Assembly: GCF_001856685.1 (NCBI RefSeq)
Contig: NZ_CP017812.1
Coordinates: forward strand, 2,108,001 to 2,172,000
DNA length: 64,000 nt
From: Boudabousia tangfeifanii
Lineage (GTDB): Bacteria > Actinomycetota > Actinomycetes > Actinomycetales > Actinomycetaceae
Direction: 5' to 3'
Part shown: positions 16,868-25,800 of the stretch, piece after piece
Layout: each line of letters opens with the position of its first letter
Numbering within the stretch: the first letter of the stretch is position 1
Program-made: the position numbers and the translations under genes
The notes under the pieces: model-generated
Databases searched by the model: none
The model's input: the letters and a program-made list of their open reading frames with translations, nothing else
What the model was told of the DNA's origin: nothing

Positions 16868-18205
16868 TTAGTCGGTGTGGCGTGGGGCGAGTTTGGTGCC
16901 TTGTGAGGCGAAGTTATCTCCTTCGGGGCCAATCGGGCCGGCGGCGGCAGCGGTTTCTGCTGCCGGGTATTTTTTCGCATTCTTGACTGCTTTGGCGCGA
17001 GTGGCGGCAGCTAGGTCAATGTCACAGACGGAGCAGAGTTGTAGCAGGTAGAGGAAAACGTCGGCGACTTCATCGCGGATCGCTTCGGCTCGCTCCCCTT
17101 CTTTGGCGAGGGCGGCAGCTTGGTCAGCCGGTAGCCACTGGAAGCATTCAGCTAGCTCCCCTACTTCACCCATCATGGCTAGCAGGATGGATTTGGGGTC
17201 TTGGAAGCGCTGCCAGTTTCGTTCAATCACGAACTCTTCCATTTCGCGGCGCAGTTGTTCCACTTCGGGCACGGTTTCTTCGTCTGTGGAAGAGCCCTGT
17301 GCCGGTGTGGTCTGGGCTTGGAATGCCCCGGGTTCGTTTGCGCTCGAATCTGGTGCGGGCGCGGTTTGGGCGGCAGCTGCGACGGGTTCGCTCGCAGGGG
17401 CGACTGAAGTAGTAGCTTCGGAGGGTTCGTTGCCGTTAGCTTTCTGTTCACCGTTTATGGGAGCATCGGTTGTTTCTCCCCAGCTGGTGGGGTCAGAAAA
17501 ATCGAGGGCGTCTGCTTCCCATAGGGCGGCCTGCGGACTAGGCTCGCTAGTTGCTGTACGGTTCTGGTCTGCGGGAGCCTTGGCTGCTTTGGCTTCAGTT
17601 GCCGGAGCTTTTTCTTTCGCCACAGGAGCTGGTACCTCTGTGGCCGGAGCTGGCGCTTCTGTGGCGGGCACATTCCCACTTGGTTTTTCCGGCTTGGCGT
17701 CCCCATTTTTGCCGAGGGTCCAGCCTGGTCCCTCGTTGGGTTGACGCTTTTGCTGGTAGGCGGTTGCCGCATTGCGGGCTTTTTCATCCGCGAGTTCATT
17801 CAAGGGGTGACCAGCATGGCCTTTTACCCACTCAAATTCGACTTGCCGGTTTGCTAGAGCAGCATCAAGTGCCTGCATGATTTCCACATTTAGGACCGGT
17901 TTGCCGTCAGCTTTCTTCCAGCCTTTCTTTTTCCAGCCGAAGCGCCACTTGGTTAAAGAGTTAATCACGTACTGGGAATCGCACTGGATAAGTAGTGGTT
18001 CACCAGCTAGTCCGGCCTCGGCTGTGGCCTGCAAAAGTTCAAGGACTGCGGTGAGTTCCCCTTGATTATTGGTGCCATTTGGCCACCCTCCGGCAGCCCA
18101 ACAGGACTCGTTAACCACCCAGGCCCAACCGGCGGGACCAGGATTTGAAAGGGCAGATCCATCAGCAGCAGCAATAATCGTCATACCCATAAGGGTAACT
18201 GCCAT
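16868..18205 (-). CDS. RNase HI-MazG pyrophosphohydrolase fusion
   Basis: Two enzymes joined in one 445-residue chain. Residues 8-155 are RNase HI, which cuts the RNA of RNA-DNA hybrids; the catalytic set is complete (D15, E50, D76, D140, with H130 in KGHAGHPLNELADEKAR) and the basic handle KWRFGWKKKGWKKADGKP is present. Residues 160-310 are an Ala/Pro/Glu-rich linker. Residues 314-413 match all-alpha NTP pyrophosphatases of the MazG/dCTPase type, with E347xxE350 and E379xxD382 for Mg2+. A C-terminal tail follows. The true start may be the third ATG (MTIIAAADGS, 18184). It follows the HNH nuclease gene by 56 bases. The fusion suggests a link between hybrid removal and nucleotide-pool cleansing; that is inference. 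Confidence 0.9.
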   Translation of the reverse strand: MAVTLMGMTIIAAADGSALSNPGPAGWAWVVNESCWAAGGWPNGTNNQGELTAVLELLQATAEAGLAGEPLLIQCDSQYVINSLTKWRFGWKKKGWKKADGKPVLNVEIMQALDAALANRQVEFEWVKGHAGHPLNELADEKARNAATAYQQKRQPNEGPGWTLGKNGDAKPEKPSGNVPATEAPAPATEVPAPVAKEKAPATEAKAAKAPADQNRTATSEPSPQAALWEADALDFSDPTSWGETTDAPINGEQKANGNEPSEATTSVAPASEPVAAAAQTAPAPDSSANEPGAFQAQTTPAQGSSTDEETVPEVEQLRREMEEFVIERNWQRFQDPKSILLAMMGEVGELAECFQWLPADQAAALAKEGERAEAIRDEVADVFLYLLQLCSVCDIDLAAATRAKAVKNAKKYPAAETAAAAGPIGPEGDNFASQGTKLAPRHTD

Positions 18206-18210
18206 GCGCC

Positions 18211-18275
18211 TATTCGGCAGGTAACGGCTTAGCTTGGATCAGAACTTTTCGCCGCGCGCGTTTATTCGGCAGGTA
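18211..18275. repeat. Direct repeat of 13 bases at the 3' end of the HNH gene
   Basis: TATTCGGCAGGTA occurs at 18211-18223 and 18263-18275. The right copy contains the last codons and stop of the nuclease gene; the left copy is in the gap before the RNase HI fusion. It looks like a short tandem duplication remnant. Confidence 0.45.
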
Positions 18276-19017
18276 GTTGTGCTGCCTCGGTAGGTAAGGC
18301 TTTGCCGGGGCAAGCTTTAAGCACCTGCAACCATGACTGTTTTTCTGCCTTGGTGGCATTTAGTCCCCATTTGCTTTTCACGGCGATCTGGCGGAGCACA
18401 TAGTCGCAGTGAAAGGCTTGGTTAGGTGGCAGCCACAAGTTTGCAGGAGCCGACCCCTTATCCTGGTTTGCTTGTCCCGAAACGGCTAGCAAGTTCAAAG
18501 GATCATTGGCAAAGCGTTGTCGTTTAGGTAGTTCCCAGCGCCACGCGCCTGAGCGCCAAGCATCCCCTAGCGCCACCACATGGTCAATTTGGATCAAGTC
18601 CGAGGTTTTCGGGCCACGCTGGAACTGCCAGATTTCCCCAGTATAAGGTTCGGCCAACACCCCGCTGGCGACCTTACAGTTTCCGCGGGCAAACTTTACT
18701 TGACCGAGGTCGCGCGCCAGCACATCATTTCTGGTGTCACACCCATTGTGGTTTTCGTCCGCCCACGCTTTTCCGAACACTTCCCGACGATAAGGTCCAG
18801 CTTCTCGGTCATTTTGCCGCACCTCAATCCGTTCGAAGGCTTCGGCCACTTCCTGGGTGAGTTCTGCGGGCGCAGTCGCCCTCGGCCAACCAAAATCGCT
18901 ACTCCCCCAAAAAGCGGCCAGTTTAGGACCAAGCAGGTTCCAAAGGAAAAAGACCAGCAGTCCCAGTACCAGCGCGGCAGTGAGGTAGTTTCGCCACTTT
19001 GGCAATCGCGGTTGCAT
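18262..19017 (-). CDS. Membrane-anchored HNH nuclease (DUF1524/GmrSD-C type)
   Basis: A 251-residue protein with one N-terminal membrane helix (about residues 11-30, ALVLGLLVFFLWNLLG) that would place the rest outside the cell. The nuclease part carries HNGCDTRNDVLARDL (90-104), the catalytic IDHVVALGDAWRSGAW (144-159) and NDPLNLLAVSGQANQDKG (171-188), the pattern of secreted actinobacterial HNH nucleases of the DUF1524 type. Four cysteines (93, 114, and two near the C-terminus) fit an exported protein with disulfides. Its ATG at 19015-19017 is 3 bases after the TAA ending the open tail of the TRIC gene. Probable role: degrading extracellular DNA for nutrition or DNA processing. Confidence 0.85.
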   Translation of the reverse strand: MQPRLPKWRNYLTAALVLGLLVFFLWNLLGPKLAAFWGSSDFGWPRATAPAELTQEVAEAFERIEVRQNDREAGPYRREVFGKAWADENHNGCDTRNDVLARDLGQVKFARGNCKVASGVLAEPYTGEIWQFQRGPKTSDLIQIDHVVALGDAWRSGAWRWELPKRQRFANDPLNLLAVSGQANQDKGSAPANLWLPPNQAFHCDYVLRQIAVKSKWGLNATKAEKQSWLQVLKACPGKALPTEAAQLPAE

Positions 19018-19020
19018 AAG

Positions 19021-19236
19021 TTAAGTCTGCTCAGATTCTGGTTCAGGGGTTGATTTTAAAAGTTCAGGTTGGGGATAAACTCGGAAGTTAGTTTCCAACC
19101 GGCCGAGGCTAACTTCTTGCCAGGCAAGAACAGCTTCTGGCCGGGTAGGAACAACTTCTGGCCGGGCAAGAACAGCTTCTGGCTGGGTAGGAACAACTTC
19201 CAGTACGGGTAGCCTCTTACATTCCCCCAGTCCTAC
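19021..19236 (-). other. In-frame coding-like tail behind the TRIC stop codon
   Basis: After the TGA at 19237-19239 the same frame stays open for 72 codons to TAA at 19021-19023. I translated it codon by codon: it begins VGLGECKRLPVLEVVPT and contains heptads PEAVLAR, PEVVPTR, PEAVLAW, then ends KSTPEPESEQT. Its end is 3 bases from the next start codon, as expected of a real gene end in this operon. It may be read through, be a separated relic of the TRIC C-terminus, or reflect a base error. Not enough evidence to call it a gene. Confidence 0.5.
19108..19212. repeat. 21-bp tandem repeat, about 4.5 copies
   Basis: The unit AACARCTTCTGGCYGGGYARG repeats with alternating variants (TAGG and CAAG ends). 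Because the unit is 21 bases it keeps the minus-strand frame and encodes a seven-residue repeat (PE-[AV]-V-[LP]-[AT]-x). Confidence 0.8.
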
Positions 19237-20214
19237 TCAGGCTTGCCGAGCGTCATCTCCTGGCTTCACGCCCTCGGTTCCTTCGACTCCCTCAGTATGC
19301 TCGGCCAAAGAATGGCTGGCCGCTTCAGTCGCCGCCTGGGTGGCTGCCTCGGTGGCTGCTTCCACGGCAGCTTCTACCGCCTCAGTGGCCGCTTCAGTCG
19401 CCGCTTGGGTCGCTGCTTCGGTGGCGGCAGCCGAGGCCGCTTCGGTAGCTGCTTCAGTCGCAGCGGCAACAGCCTGTTCAACCGCCCGTTCAATGGTCAT
19501 GGCACGTTGACGCTTCAACATGCGCTTAAGCTGCGTGCCCGAAACCTTAATGGTCAAGGCTTCCGCATCCGGCAAAGTCCACTTCCGCCAGTGCGCCAAA
19601 ATCACAATGGAAAAACCAACCAACAGGGACGCCAACATGCCTAGTCGCTGTTCGTCCCAATACCAGAAGCCAAGGGTGGTCAAAGAGGCGGCTGCAGCTG
19701 GGGTGGCGTACAAGTAGTTACCCCCGAAAACCATCGGAATGTTACCTGCCGAAATGTCACGAATCATGCCACCGCCAATAGCGGTCAACATTCCCATCAT
19801 TAGGGCTGGCATGGGACCGAAGCCAAGATTCATGGTTTTAATGACGCCGGTGGCCGCCCAAACGCCGAGAACCACGCCGTCAGCGACGATCACGAAGCGT
19901 ACCGCCCACTTGGAGCCAAGGCGGAACAGGAGCGCGGTCAGAGCCCCGGCCATCGCAATGTAAAGGTAGTACTTGTCGGTGAGGGCGAAAGGCGGGCCAG
20001 CTTGCAGCATGACGTCACGAATGATGCCGCCGCCCATCCCACTGAGGATGGCCAAAACGAGGAAGCCGACCGCATCGAAGCGTTTTTGTCTCGCGAGACG
20101 TCCACCGATAATGCCGTTTAGAAACACACCGGTGAGGTCGATGTATCGAAACATGCTCTCTAGGGTGATGTTGATGTTATCGGCACCCCAGCCTGCTGCC
20201 CAAATGCTTCCCAA
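19237..20214 (-). CDS. TRIC/UPF0126 cation channel with Ala/Thr repeat tail
   Basis: A trimeric intracellular cation channel homologue, 325 residues. The two inverted halves are visible, with GMGGGIIRDVML and AIGGGMIRDISAGNIP, giving seven membrane helices over residues 20-215; these channels conduct K+ or other monovalent cations, and bacterial members also include glycine-related YicG-type proteins. After a cationic segment (KRMLKRQRAMTIERAV) comes a tail of about 65 residues built from ATEAATQAATEAA-like units, probably a coiled or disordered helix. The reading frame ends at a TGA, but an open coding-like tail continues beyond it. An ATG further in (MFRYIDLTG) is an alternative start closer to the family's usual N-terminus. 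Confidence 0.9.
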   Translation of the reverse strand: MGSIWAAGWGADNINITLESMFRYIDLTGVFLNGIIGGRLARQKRFDAVGFLVLAILSGMGGGIIRDVMLQAGPPFALTDKYYLYIAMAGALTALLFRLGSKWAVRFVIVADGVVLGVWAATGVIKTMNLGFGPMPALMMGMLTAIGGGMIRDISAGNIPMVFGGNYLYATPAAAASLTTLGFWYWDEQRLGMLASLLVGFSIVILAHWRKWTLPDAEALTIKVSGTQLKRMLKRQRAMTIERAVEQAVAAATEAATEAASAAATEAATQAATEAATEAVEAAVEAATEAATQAATEAASHSLAEHTEGVEGTEGVKPGDDARQA

Positions 20215-20261
20215 ACCTGCTCCTCAAATTGCTTAGAAAGTCTGTCAAAATCGTGGGTCTT

Positions 20262-21422
20262 TTAAACCCCGGTAGTTCCAAACGCTAACCCTAACAGATA
20301 GGTGACACCTGCGGCGGCCAGACCGATTAATAACTGGCGAATCCCACGCCAAAGTGGTGGCTGTCCCGATAAGATGCCGACGATCGAACCGGTAAAGAAC
20401 AACACTGCACTGACCACAATGGCAGCCATAACCACGCCCACCATGCCGGTCAGTCCAAAGAGGAAAGGCAGCAGGGGAACGAGGGCGCCCATTGCGAAGA
20501 AACAGAACGAGGACGCCGCGGCCCCAACCGCGGATCCCACTTCTTCGAAACCGTCATAGTCGGCCCCGAACTGACTCTGGGTTTGTTGCTGGTTGCGCGC
20601 ATCCTGTAAGGAAGCCAACTGCTCATCCGCTTTTTCTTGCGCTTCTTCGGCGCTTAAGCCCCGAGCTCGATAAACCAAGGCCAGTTCGTTAACGTTCACG
20701 TCTAACTGCGGCAAAACCAGTTCCGCTTCCGGATCTGGGGCCGAAGCTTCCAACAGCTCGCGCTGTGATTTCACCGAAATGAACTCGCCGGCAGCCATCG
20801 ACATAGCCCCAGCTAGCAAGCCCGAAACACCAGCCAAAATCACCATAGAAGGATCGGCTCCAGCCGCGGCCACACCCAAAATCAAAGCTAGGTTAGAAAC
20901 TAGCCCGTCATTCATACCAAAGACGGCAGCGCGGAACAATCCCGATAGCTGTGCTCGACCTTTAGCGGCCAGAGCCCGCACCACTTCCCCATGGACATGC
21001 TCGTCGGCGGCCATCTGAGCCGGAACGTCCTCGTCAATGTCATAACTGGAACGCTGTTCGGTGCGCTGCATCATGGCTAGCACGAAGATGGAACCGAAAG
21101 TCAAAGCGAGGGTCGAAAGAATGCGTGAACCGAGCGGAACTCGCGGTTCGGGTACTGCCTTCTCGCCCAAAAGCTCTAGCCAGTAGGATTCGTGGCGACC
21201 TTCAGCCACCACCAACTGTTCAAGGATTTCGCGTTCTTCCCCGGTACGTTTGCGTGCCAACGCGCGGTAAGTGTCCGCTTCGTGGCGTTCTTCTGCCAAG
21301 TAACGACGCCAACGACGCACTTGTTCCTTGGTAGGTTCCACCGAGTTTTCGCCTGCTAGCGTCTTCTCCTGGTTCCCCGGTTTTGGCTGACCAAACTGCT
21401 CCGAGGAGGACACGTTTACCAC
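20262..21422 (-). CDS. Ferritin-like domain fused to VIT1/CCC1 Fe/Mn transporter
   Basis: A 386-residue metal transporter of the erythrin-VIT kind. Residues 35-95 form a ferritin-like helical pair with metal ligands of the type E..H and E..H (YLAEERHEADTYRALA; VVAEGRHESYWLELLGEK). The VIT1/CCC1 membrane part follows (FGMNDGLVSNLALILGVAAAG; GAMSMAAGEFISVKSQREL; five helices), with a cytoplasmic Glu-rich loop in the middle (ARGLSAEEAQEKADEQLASL). Related proteins export iron or manganese and give peroxide tolerance. The start is a GTG that overlaps the end of the preceding gene by 7 bases, so translation is coupled. Confidence 0.92.
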   Translation of the reverse strand: MVNVSSSEQFGQPKPGNQEKTLAGENSVEPTKEQVRRWRRYLAEERHEADTYRALARKRTGEEREILEQLVVAEGRHESYWLELLGEKAVPEPRVPLGSRILSTLALTFGSIFVLAMMQRTEQRSSYDIDEDVPAQMAADEHVHGEVVRALAAKGRAQLSGLFRAAVFGMNDGLVSNLALILGVAAAGADPSMVILAGVSGLLAGAMSMAAGEFISVKSQRELLEASAPDPEAELVLPQLDVNVNELALVYRARGLSAEEAQEKADEQLASLQDARNQQQTQSQFGADYDGFEEVGSAVGAAASSFCFFAMGALVPLLPFLFGLTGMVGVVMAAIVVSAVLFFTGSIVGILSGQPPLWRGIRQLLIGLAAAGVTYLLGLAFGTTGV

Positions 21423-21769
21423 CAGGTGCGCTTGTTAGCTTTAGGGGTTTTGGTAGTGCCGTCGGCCTCTACCACTTCTTCGATTTCAACGTCGATGTAC
21501 TCAGCTTTATTAGTTGGCTGCTGATTTGGTGAAACCCCGAAAAGACGGGACTTTACGGCCTCGGCCATCGAATCGGTGATGGCTTCGCCTTGGCGGCGCA
21601 CGGCCTCGGAAACATTCTGAGCAGCCTTATCGAGGGGCTTAGAAACCACTGGATGTTGGCGAATATTTCCGGCCACGTTCTTAATCTGTTCGTAGCGTTC
21701 CCGCCCGGCTTTACTGCCGAGGACGTAACCCACCCCCGCAGCCAGCAAAAGGCCAAGTTTTCGTGCCAT
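21416..21769 (-). CDS. Small YtxH-like membrane-anchored protein
   Basis: A 117-residue protein when started at the ATG at 21767-21769, which has GGGAGG five bases upstream; a longer frame from 21799 lacks such a site. It has one N-terminal hydrophobic segment with small residues (LGLLLAAGVGYVLGSKAGRERYEQI), the YtxH-like pattern, then an amphipathic helical region (KPLDKAAQNVSEAVRRQGEAI) and an acidic end. It overlaps the metal transporter by 7 bases and is first in a train of five co-directional genes. Function unknown. Confidence 0.75.
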   Translation of the reverse strand: MARKLGLLLAAGVGYVLGSKAGRERYEQIKNVAGNIRQHPVVSKPLDKAAQNVSEAVRRQGEAITDSMAEAVKSRLFGVSPNQQPTNKAEYIDVEIEEVVEADGTTKTPKANKRTWW

Positions 21770-21852
21770 TACAGCCTCCCAAGAATCGAAGCGGAACAAA
21801 AGATACTGCCCACAACTTTAACATTATTCTGAACCCGTTACCGCACTTGCCT

Positions 21853-21886
21853 CTAACCGAATGTGAACCGACAGACACTCGGTTAG
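21853..21886. promoter_or_regulatory. Inverted repeat between divergent genes
   Basis: CTAACCGA (21853-21860) and TCGGTTAG (21879-21886) are exact inverted copies 18 bases apart. They lie between the YtxH-like gene (minus) and the hydrolase gene (plus) and could bind a regulator of either. Nearby, TTTATCCAAA is tandemly repeated at about 21953-21976. Confidence 0.4.
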
Positions 21887-22031
21887 GAAATGAGCATGTC
21901 TTCGACCCCCACCTCGGCAAAGTGCAAGAACTTGCAAGAATATTTCTGAATTTATCCAAATATTTATCCAAAAACTAAGTTAAGGGCGAAAGACCTAGAA
22001 TTTTCGTTATTTATTCTTTAAGGTTTAAGAC

Positions 22032-22820
22032 GTGACTGAAGTAGAAATCACTACCCCAAGAGGCGTCCGTCTTTCTGCGACCTTGACCGAACCGGTCGAT
22101 GCACGCGGGGCGGTCGTCGTTTTCGCGCACTCATTTTTAGGTGACCGACATTCGGGTGGTCGATTCGACAAGCTGGCTGGTGCCTACCGGGCCGCCGGCT
22201 ATTCCACGTTACGTTTTGACTTTTCTGGGTGCGGCCTTTCCGACGATGATTCGGTAACGATCGCACACCAGGTGGAAGATCTGCGCTCGGTTTGTGCCTG
22301 GTTGGCTGATCGCGGCTACCAGCGTCAGGTCTTGCACGCGCATTCTTTCGGTGCGGTTACCGCCTTGCGGGCCCGCCCCCCACAGGTCAACACCATGGTC
22401 TTGACTTCGCCCATCACCGGCCCGATGCTCTTTGACTGGTCGCAGATTTTCTCGCCCGAACAGTTAGATGAACTCGAAAAGCACGGTGCTACTCGCATCC
22501 CTGATGATTCGGATGGTCCGCGTGAATGGTTCGTGATTACTCGCGAAACTCTAGCTGACTTGTCACTAAATGACCCGGTGGACCTCCTGTCTGAGCTCCC
22601 CTACCCGGTGCTGATTGTCTTTGACGCGGACGATGTGGAACTCGATATCGTGTCGCAAGCACAAGAGAACTTCGCGATCATGCCTGATGGTTCTCGAATC
22701 CACGTGGCGCACGAATGCTATTTCAGCGATTTAGAGCAAACAGATACTCTGATTGAACTCTCCACTCGCTGGGCCACGAACAAGGTACCAGCCCGGATTG
22801 GAAAGCCGGCAGCCTCATGA
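22032..22820 (+). CDS. Alpha/beta hydrolase
   Basis: A 262-residue alpha/beta-hydrolase with a GTG start at 22032. Visible are the oxyanion-side strand VVVFAHSFLGDRHSGGRF, a nucleophile elbow AHSFGA (Ala in place of the first Gly of GxSxG), a late acid (VFDADDVELD) and a candidate His in HVAHECYF. It resembles the acyl-peptidase or YmfF-like peptidase-independent esterases; substrate unknown. Its TGA overlaps the ATG of hrpA (ATGA), so the two are translationally coupled. Confidence 0.85.
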   Translation: MTEVEITTPRGVRLSATLTEPVDARGAVVVFAHSFLGDRHSGGRFDKLAGAYRAAGYSTLRFDFSGCGLSDDDSVTIAHQVEDLRSVCAWLADRGYQRQVLHAHSFGAVTALRARPPQVNTMVLTSPITGPMLFDWSQIFSPEQLDELEKHGATRIPDDSDGPREWFVITRETLADLSLNDPVDLLSELPYPVLIVFDADDVELDIVSQAQENFAIMPDGSRIHVAHECYFSDLEQTDTLIELSTRWATNKVPARIGKPAAS

Positions 22821-25800
22821 GGCGTGCCGAGGGCGGAACTGGTCGGGGCGGCCGACGCCCTCGGGGAGAAAAACTTTTACGTCGAACTTTTACTCCCGAA
22901 CAAGTTGCGGCACGTGCGGCCTCGGTTCCAAAGTTAACCTATCCTAGCCAGCTGCCGGTTTCGGCTGCGCGCGAGGAAATCAAACAAGCGATCGACCAGC
23001 ATCAAGTGGTGATCGTTTCGGGTGAAACCGGTTCTGGTAAAACCACCCAGCTGCCCAAAATTTGTTTGGAATTAGGTCGCGGCACCAAAGCCATGATCGG
23101 CCACACCCAGCCAAGGCGTTTGGCTGCTCGCGCAGTGGCCACCCGCATTGCCGACGAATTGGGCACCAATCTGGGTGAATTGGTGGGCTACCAGGTGCGT
23201 TTTACCGACCAAGTCAGTGACCGCACCTTGGTCAAGCTAATGACTGACGGTATTTTGCTGGCCGAAATTCAGGGCGACCCGCTGTTGCAGCGCTACGACA
23301 CCATCATTGTCGACGAGGCACATGAGCGTTCCCTCAATATCGACTTCCTGCTTGGTTATCTTTCGCGTCTGCTGCCGATGCGCCCAGATCTGAAGGTGAT
23401 TATCACTTCGGCGACCATCGACGCGGAACGTTTTGCTGAACATTTTGCTTCCCCTCAGGGTGAGCCTGCCCCGATTATTACGGTTTCGGGTCGCACCTAC
23501 CCCGTCGAAATTCGTTACCGTCCCCTCGTTCCTGACCAGCTGACAGCCGAGGGCGACCATCCGGCTAGCACTACCCCCGCAGGATCCAAATCTGGCGGTG
23601 GTGACCATGGCCAGAAGAAGTCCGGCGGCGTCAAGGTGGAGGCAGAAGCCGACCTGATCGGTGCCATTGTAGATGCTTGTGACGAGCTGATGGACGAGGG
23701 CGAAGGCGACATCCTGGTCTTCTTGCCGGGTGAGCGCGATATTCGCGATACGGATCAGGCTCTGGCCGACCATTTGGGCGACCGTTATGTGGATCCGAAG
23801 GCGCCAGCCAGAAAGAACGTGCCCGCTCGGGCAGTGGAAGTGCTACCGCTTTATGCCCGCCTTTCGGCCGCCGAACAGCAACTGGTTTTTGCCCCGCACA
23901 CTCGTCGTCGCATCGTACTGTCGACTAACGTGGCCGAAACTTCGCTGACGGTTCCTTCGATTCGTTATGTGGTCGATCCGGGTTTGGCCCGTATTTCTCG
24001 CTATTCCACCCGCACGAAAGTGCAGCGCCTGCCGATTGAAGCCATCAGTCAGGCTTCGGCAAACCAGCGTTCGGGTCGTTGTGGCCGCGTGGCTGACGGC
24101 ATTGCCATTCGCCTGTATTCGCAAGAAGATTTTGAGGCGCGACCCGAGTTTACCGAACCGGAAATCTTGCGTACCTCCCTTGCCTCGGTCATTTTGCAAA
24201 TGTCATCACTGGGCTTGGGCAAGATTGAAGATTTTCCTTTCGTGCAACCACCGGATGGTCGTTCCATCCGTTCGGGTGTGAACTCGCTCCTCGAAATTGG
24301 GGCGCTGGTAGATGATGGTCGTGGCGGCCAAAAACTCACCAAGATTGGTCGTACCCTCGCTCGCCTACCGATTGACCCACGCTTGGGTCGCATGTTGCTC
24401 GAGGGCGCCAAAACTGGTTGTGCCACTGAAGTTGGCGTGATTGTGGCCGCCCTGTCCATCCAGGATGTGCGTGAGCGGCCCATCGATCATCAGGGCAGTG
24501 CCGATGAGCTTCATGCCCGTTTTATTGACCCGAAGTCGGACTTCATCACCTACCTGAATCTGTGGCGTTATGTCCGCACCCTTTCGCGTGACCTGTCGGG
24601 CTCGGCGTTCCGTCGCACCGTGAAATCGGAGTTCTTGCACTATTTGCGCATTCGCGAATGGCAAGACATTTACGCGCAGTTGCGCCAATTGGCCAAGCCC
24701 CTGGGGATTCATTTAGGTTCACTGGAATTGCCTACCCCTCGCCAGATTTCTCACGAGGCCCAGGAGGGTGGGATCCAAAATGCCACCGCCCGCGCCTGTG
24801 TGGCGTTGACGGCCTCGGCCACCACGGTGGATGCGGATGCGATTCATCAAGCCTTGCTGGTTGGTTTGCTTTCCAATCTTGGTTCGTGGGCGGAAAAGCA
24901 GAAGGATTACGAGGGCGCCCGCGGGGTCCACTTCACCATCTGGCCCGGTTCGGGTCTGGCGAAGGGACGTTTTGACTGGGTGATGGCCGCCGAACTGGTG
25001 GAAACTTCCCGCCTATTCGCCCGCACGGTCGGGGTGGTTAAGCCCGAGTGGATTGAGGCCGCCGGCTCCCATCTGCTGCGTCGCGTCTATGCGGAACCGT
25101 TCTGGTCACGCCGTGGTGGCGCAGCCATGGTGCACGAAAAAGTCATGCTTTACGGATTGACCGTGGTGGCGGACCGCCAGGTGCCATTAGGCAAGCTGGG
25201 GCAACAGTCTTTTGGCACAATCACGGCTCGTGGTTTGGCCCGCGAAATGTTCATTCACCATGCCCTGGCCGAGGGCGACTGGTCGTGCCACCACAAGTTC
25301 TGGCGTCACAACCAAGAAGTGCTCACCGAGATTGAGCAGATTGCCTCCCGGGTGCGAAACCCAGCGCTAGTGCCTGACGCCCTGACTTTGGCGCAATTCT
25401 ACGAGGATCGGATTCCCCCGCAGGTCACTTCTGCCGCGCATTTCAACCGCTGGTGGAAGGATGCGCAGCGCGAAGATCCTCACCAGTTGGACTTGTCCAT
25501 TGACGACTTGTTGCCGCCAGATTTTAACTCGAAGGACTTCCCCGACTATTGGGTGACTGGCGACTTGCAATTGCCGGTGACCTACCAGCATCGTCCTGGA
25601 CGTGCCGCCGATGGCATGACCATTAAGGTGCCGTTGGCGGTGCTACCCACTTTGCGTCCTGAAGAGTTCGAGTGGCTTGTCCCGGGCATGCGCGCTGACT
25701 TGGTCACCGAGACCATCCGTGCCCTGCCTAAACCGATTCGCCGCCAGTTGGTGCCAGCTCCACAGTTCGCGGAGAAAATGTTGCCCTTGTTGGCGAAAGT

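Noticed and set aside
17103..17744. 213-codon plus-strand frame opposite the RNase HI-MazG gene
   Set aside because: It is the antisense of the Ala/Pro-rich linker; low complexity (Ser/Ala/Val), no domain and no ribosome binding site, while the opposite frame carries complete catalytic motifs.
19237..19239. TGA read as selenocysteine
   Set aside because: No selenoprotein family is involved and I saw no SECIS-like hairpin or Sec machinery; readthrough or mutation fit better.
24658..24975. Several 60-145-codon frames inside hrpA
   Set aside because: All overlap the helicase domains, which are complete; these are composition shadows.
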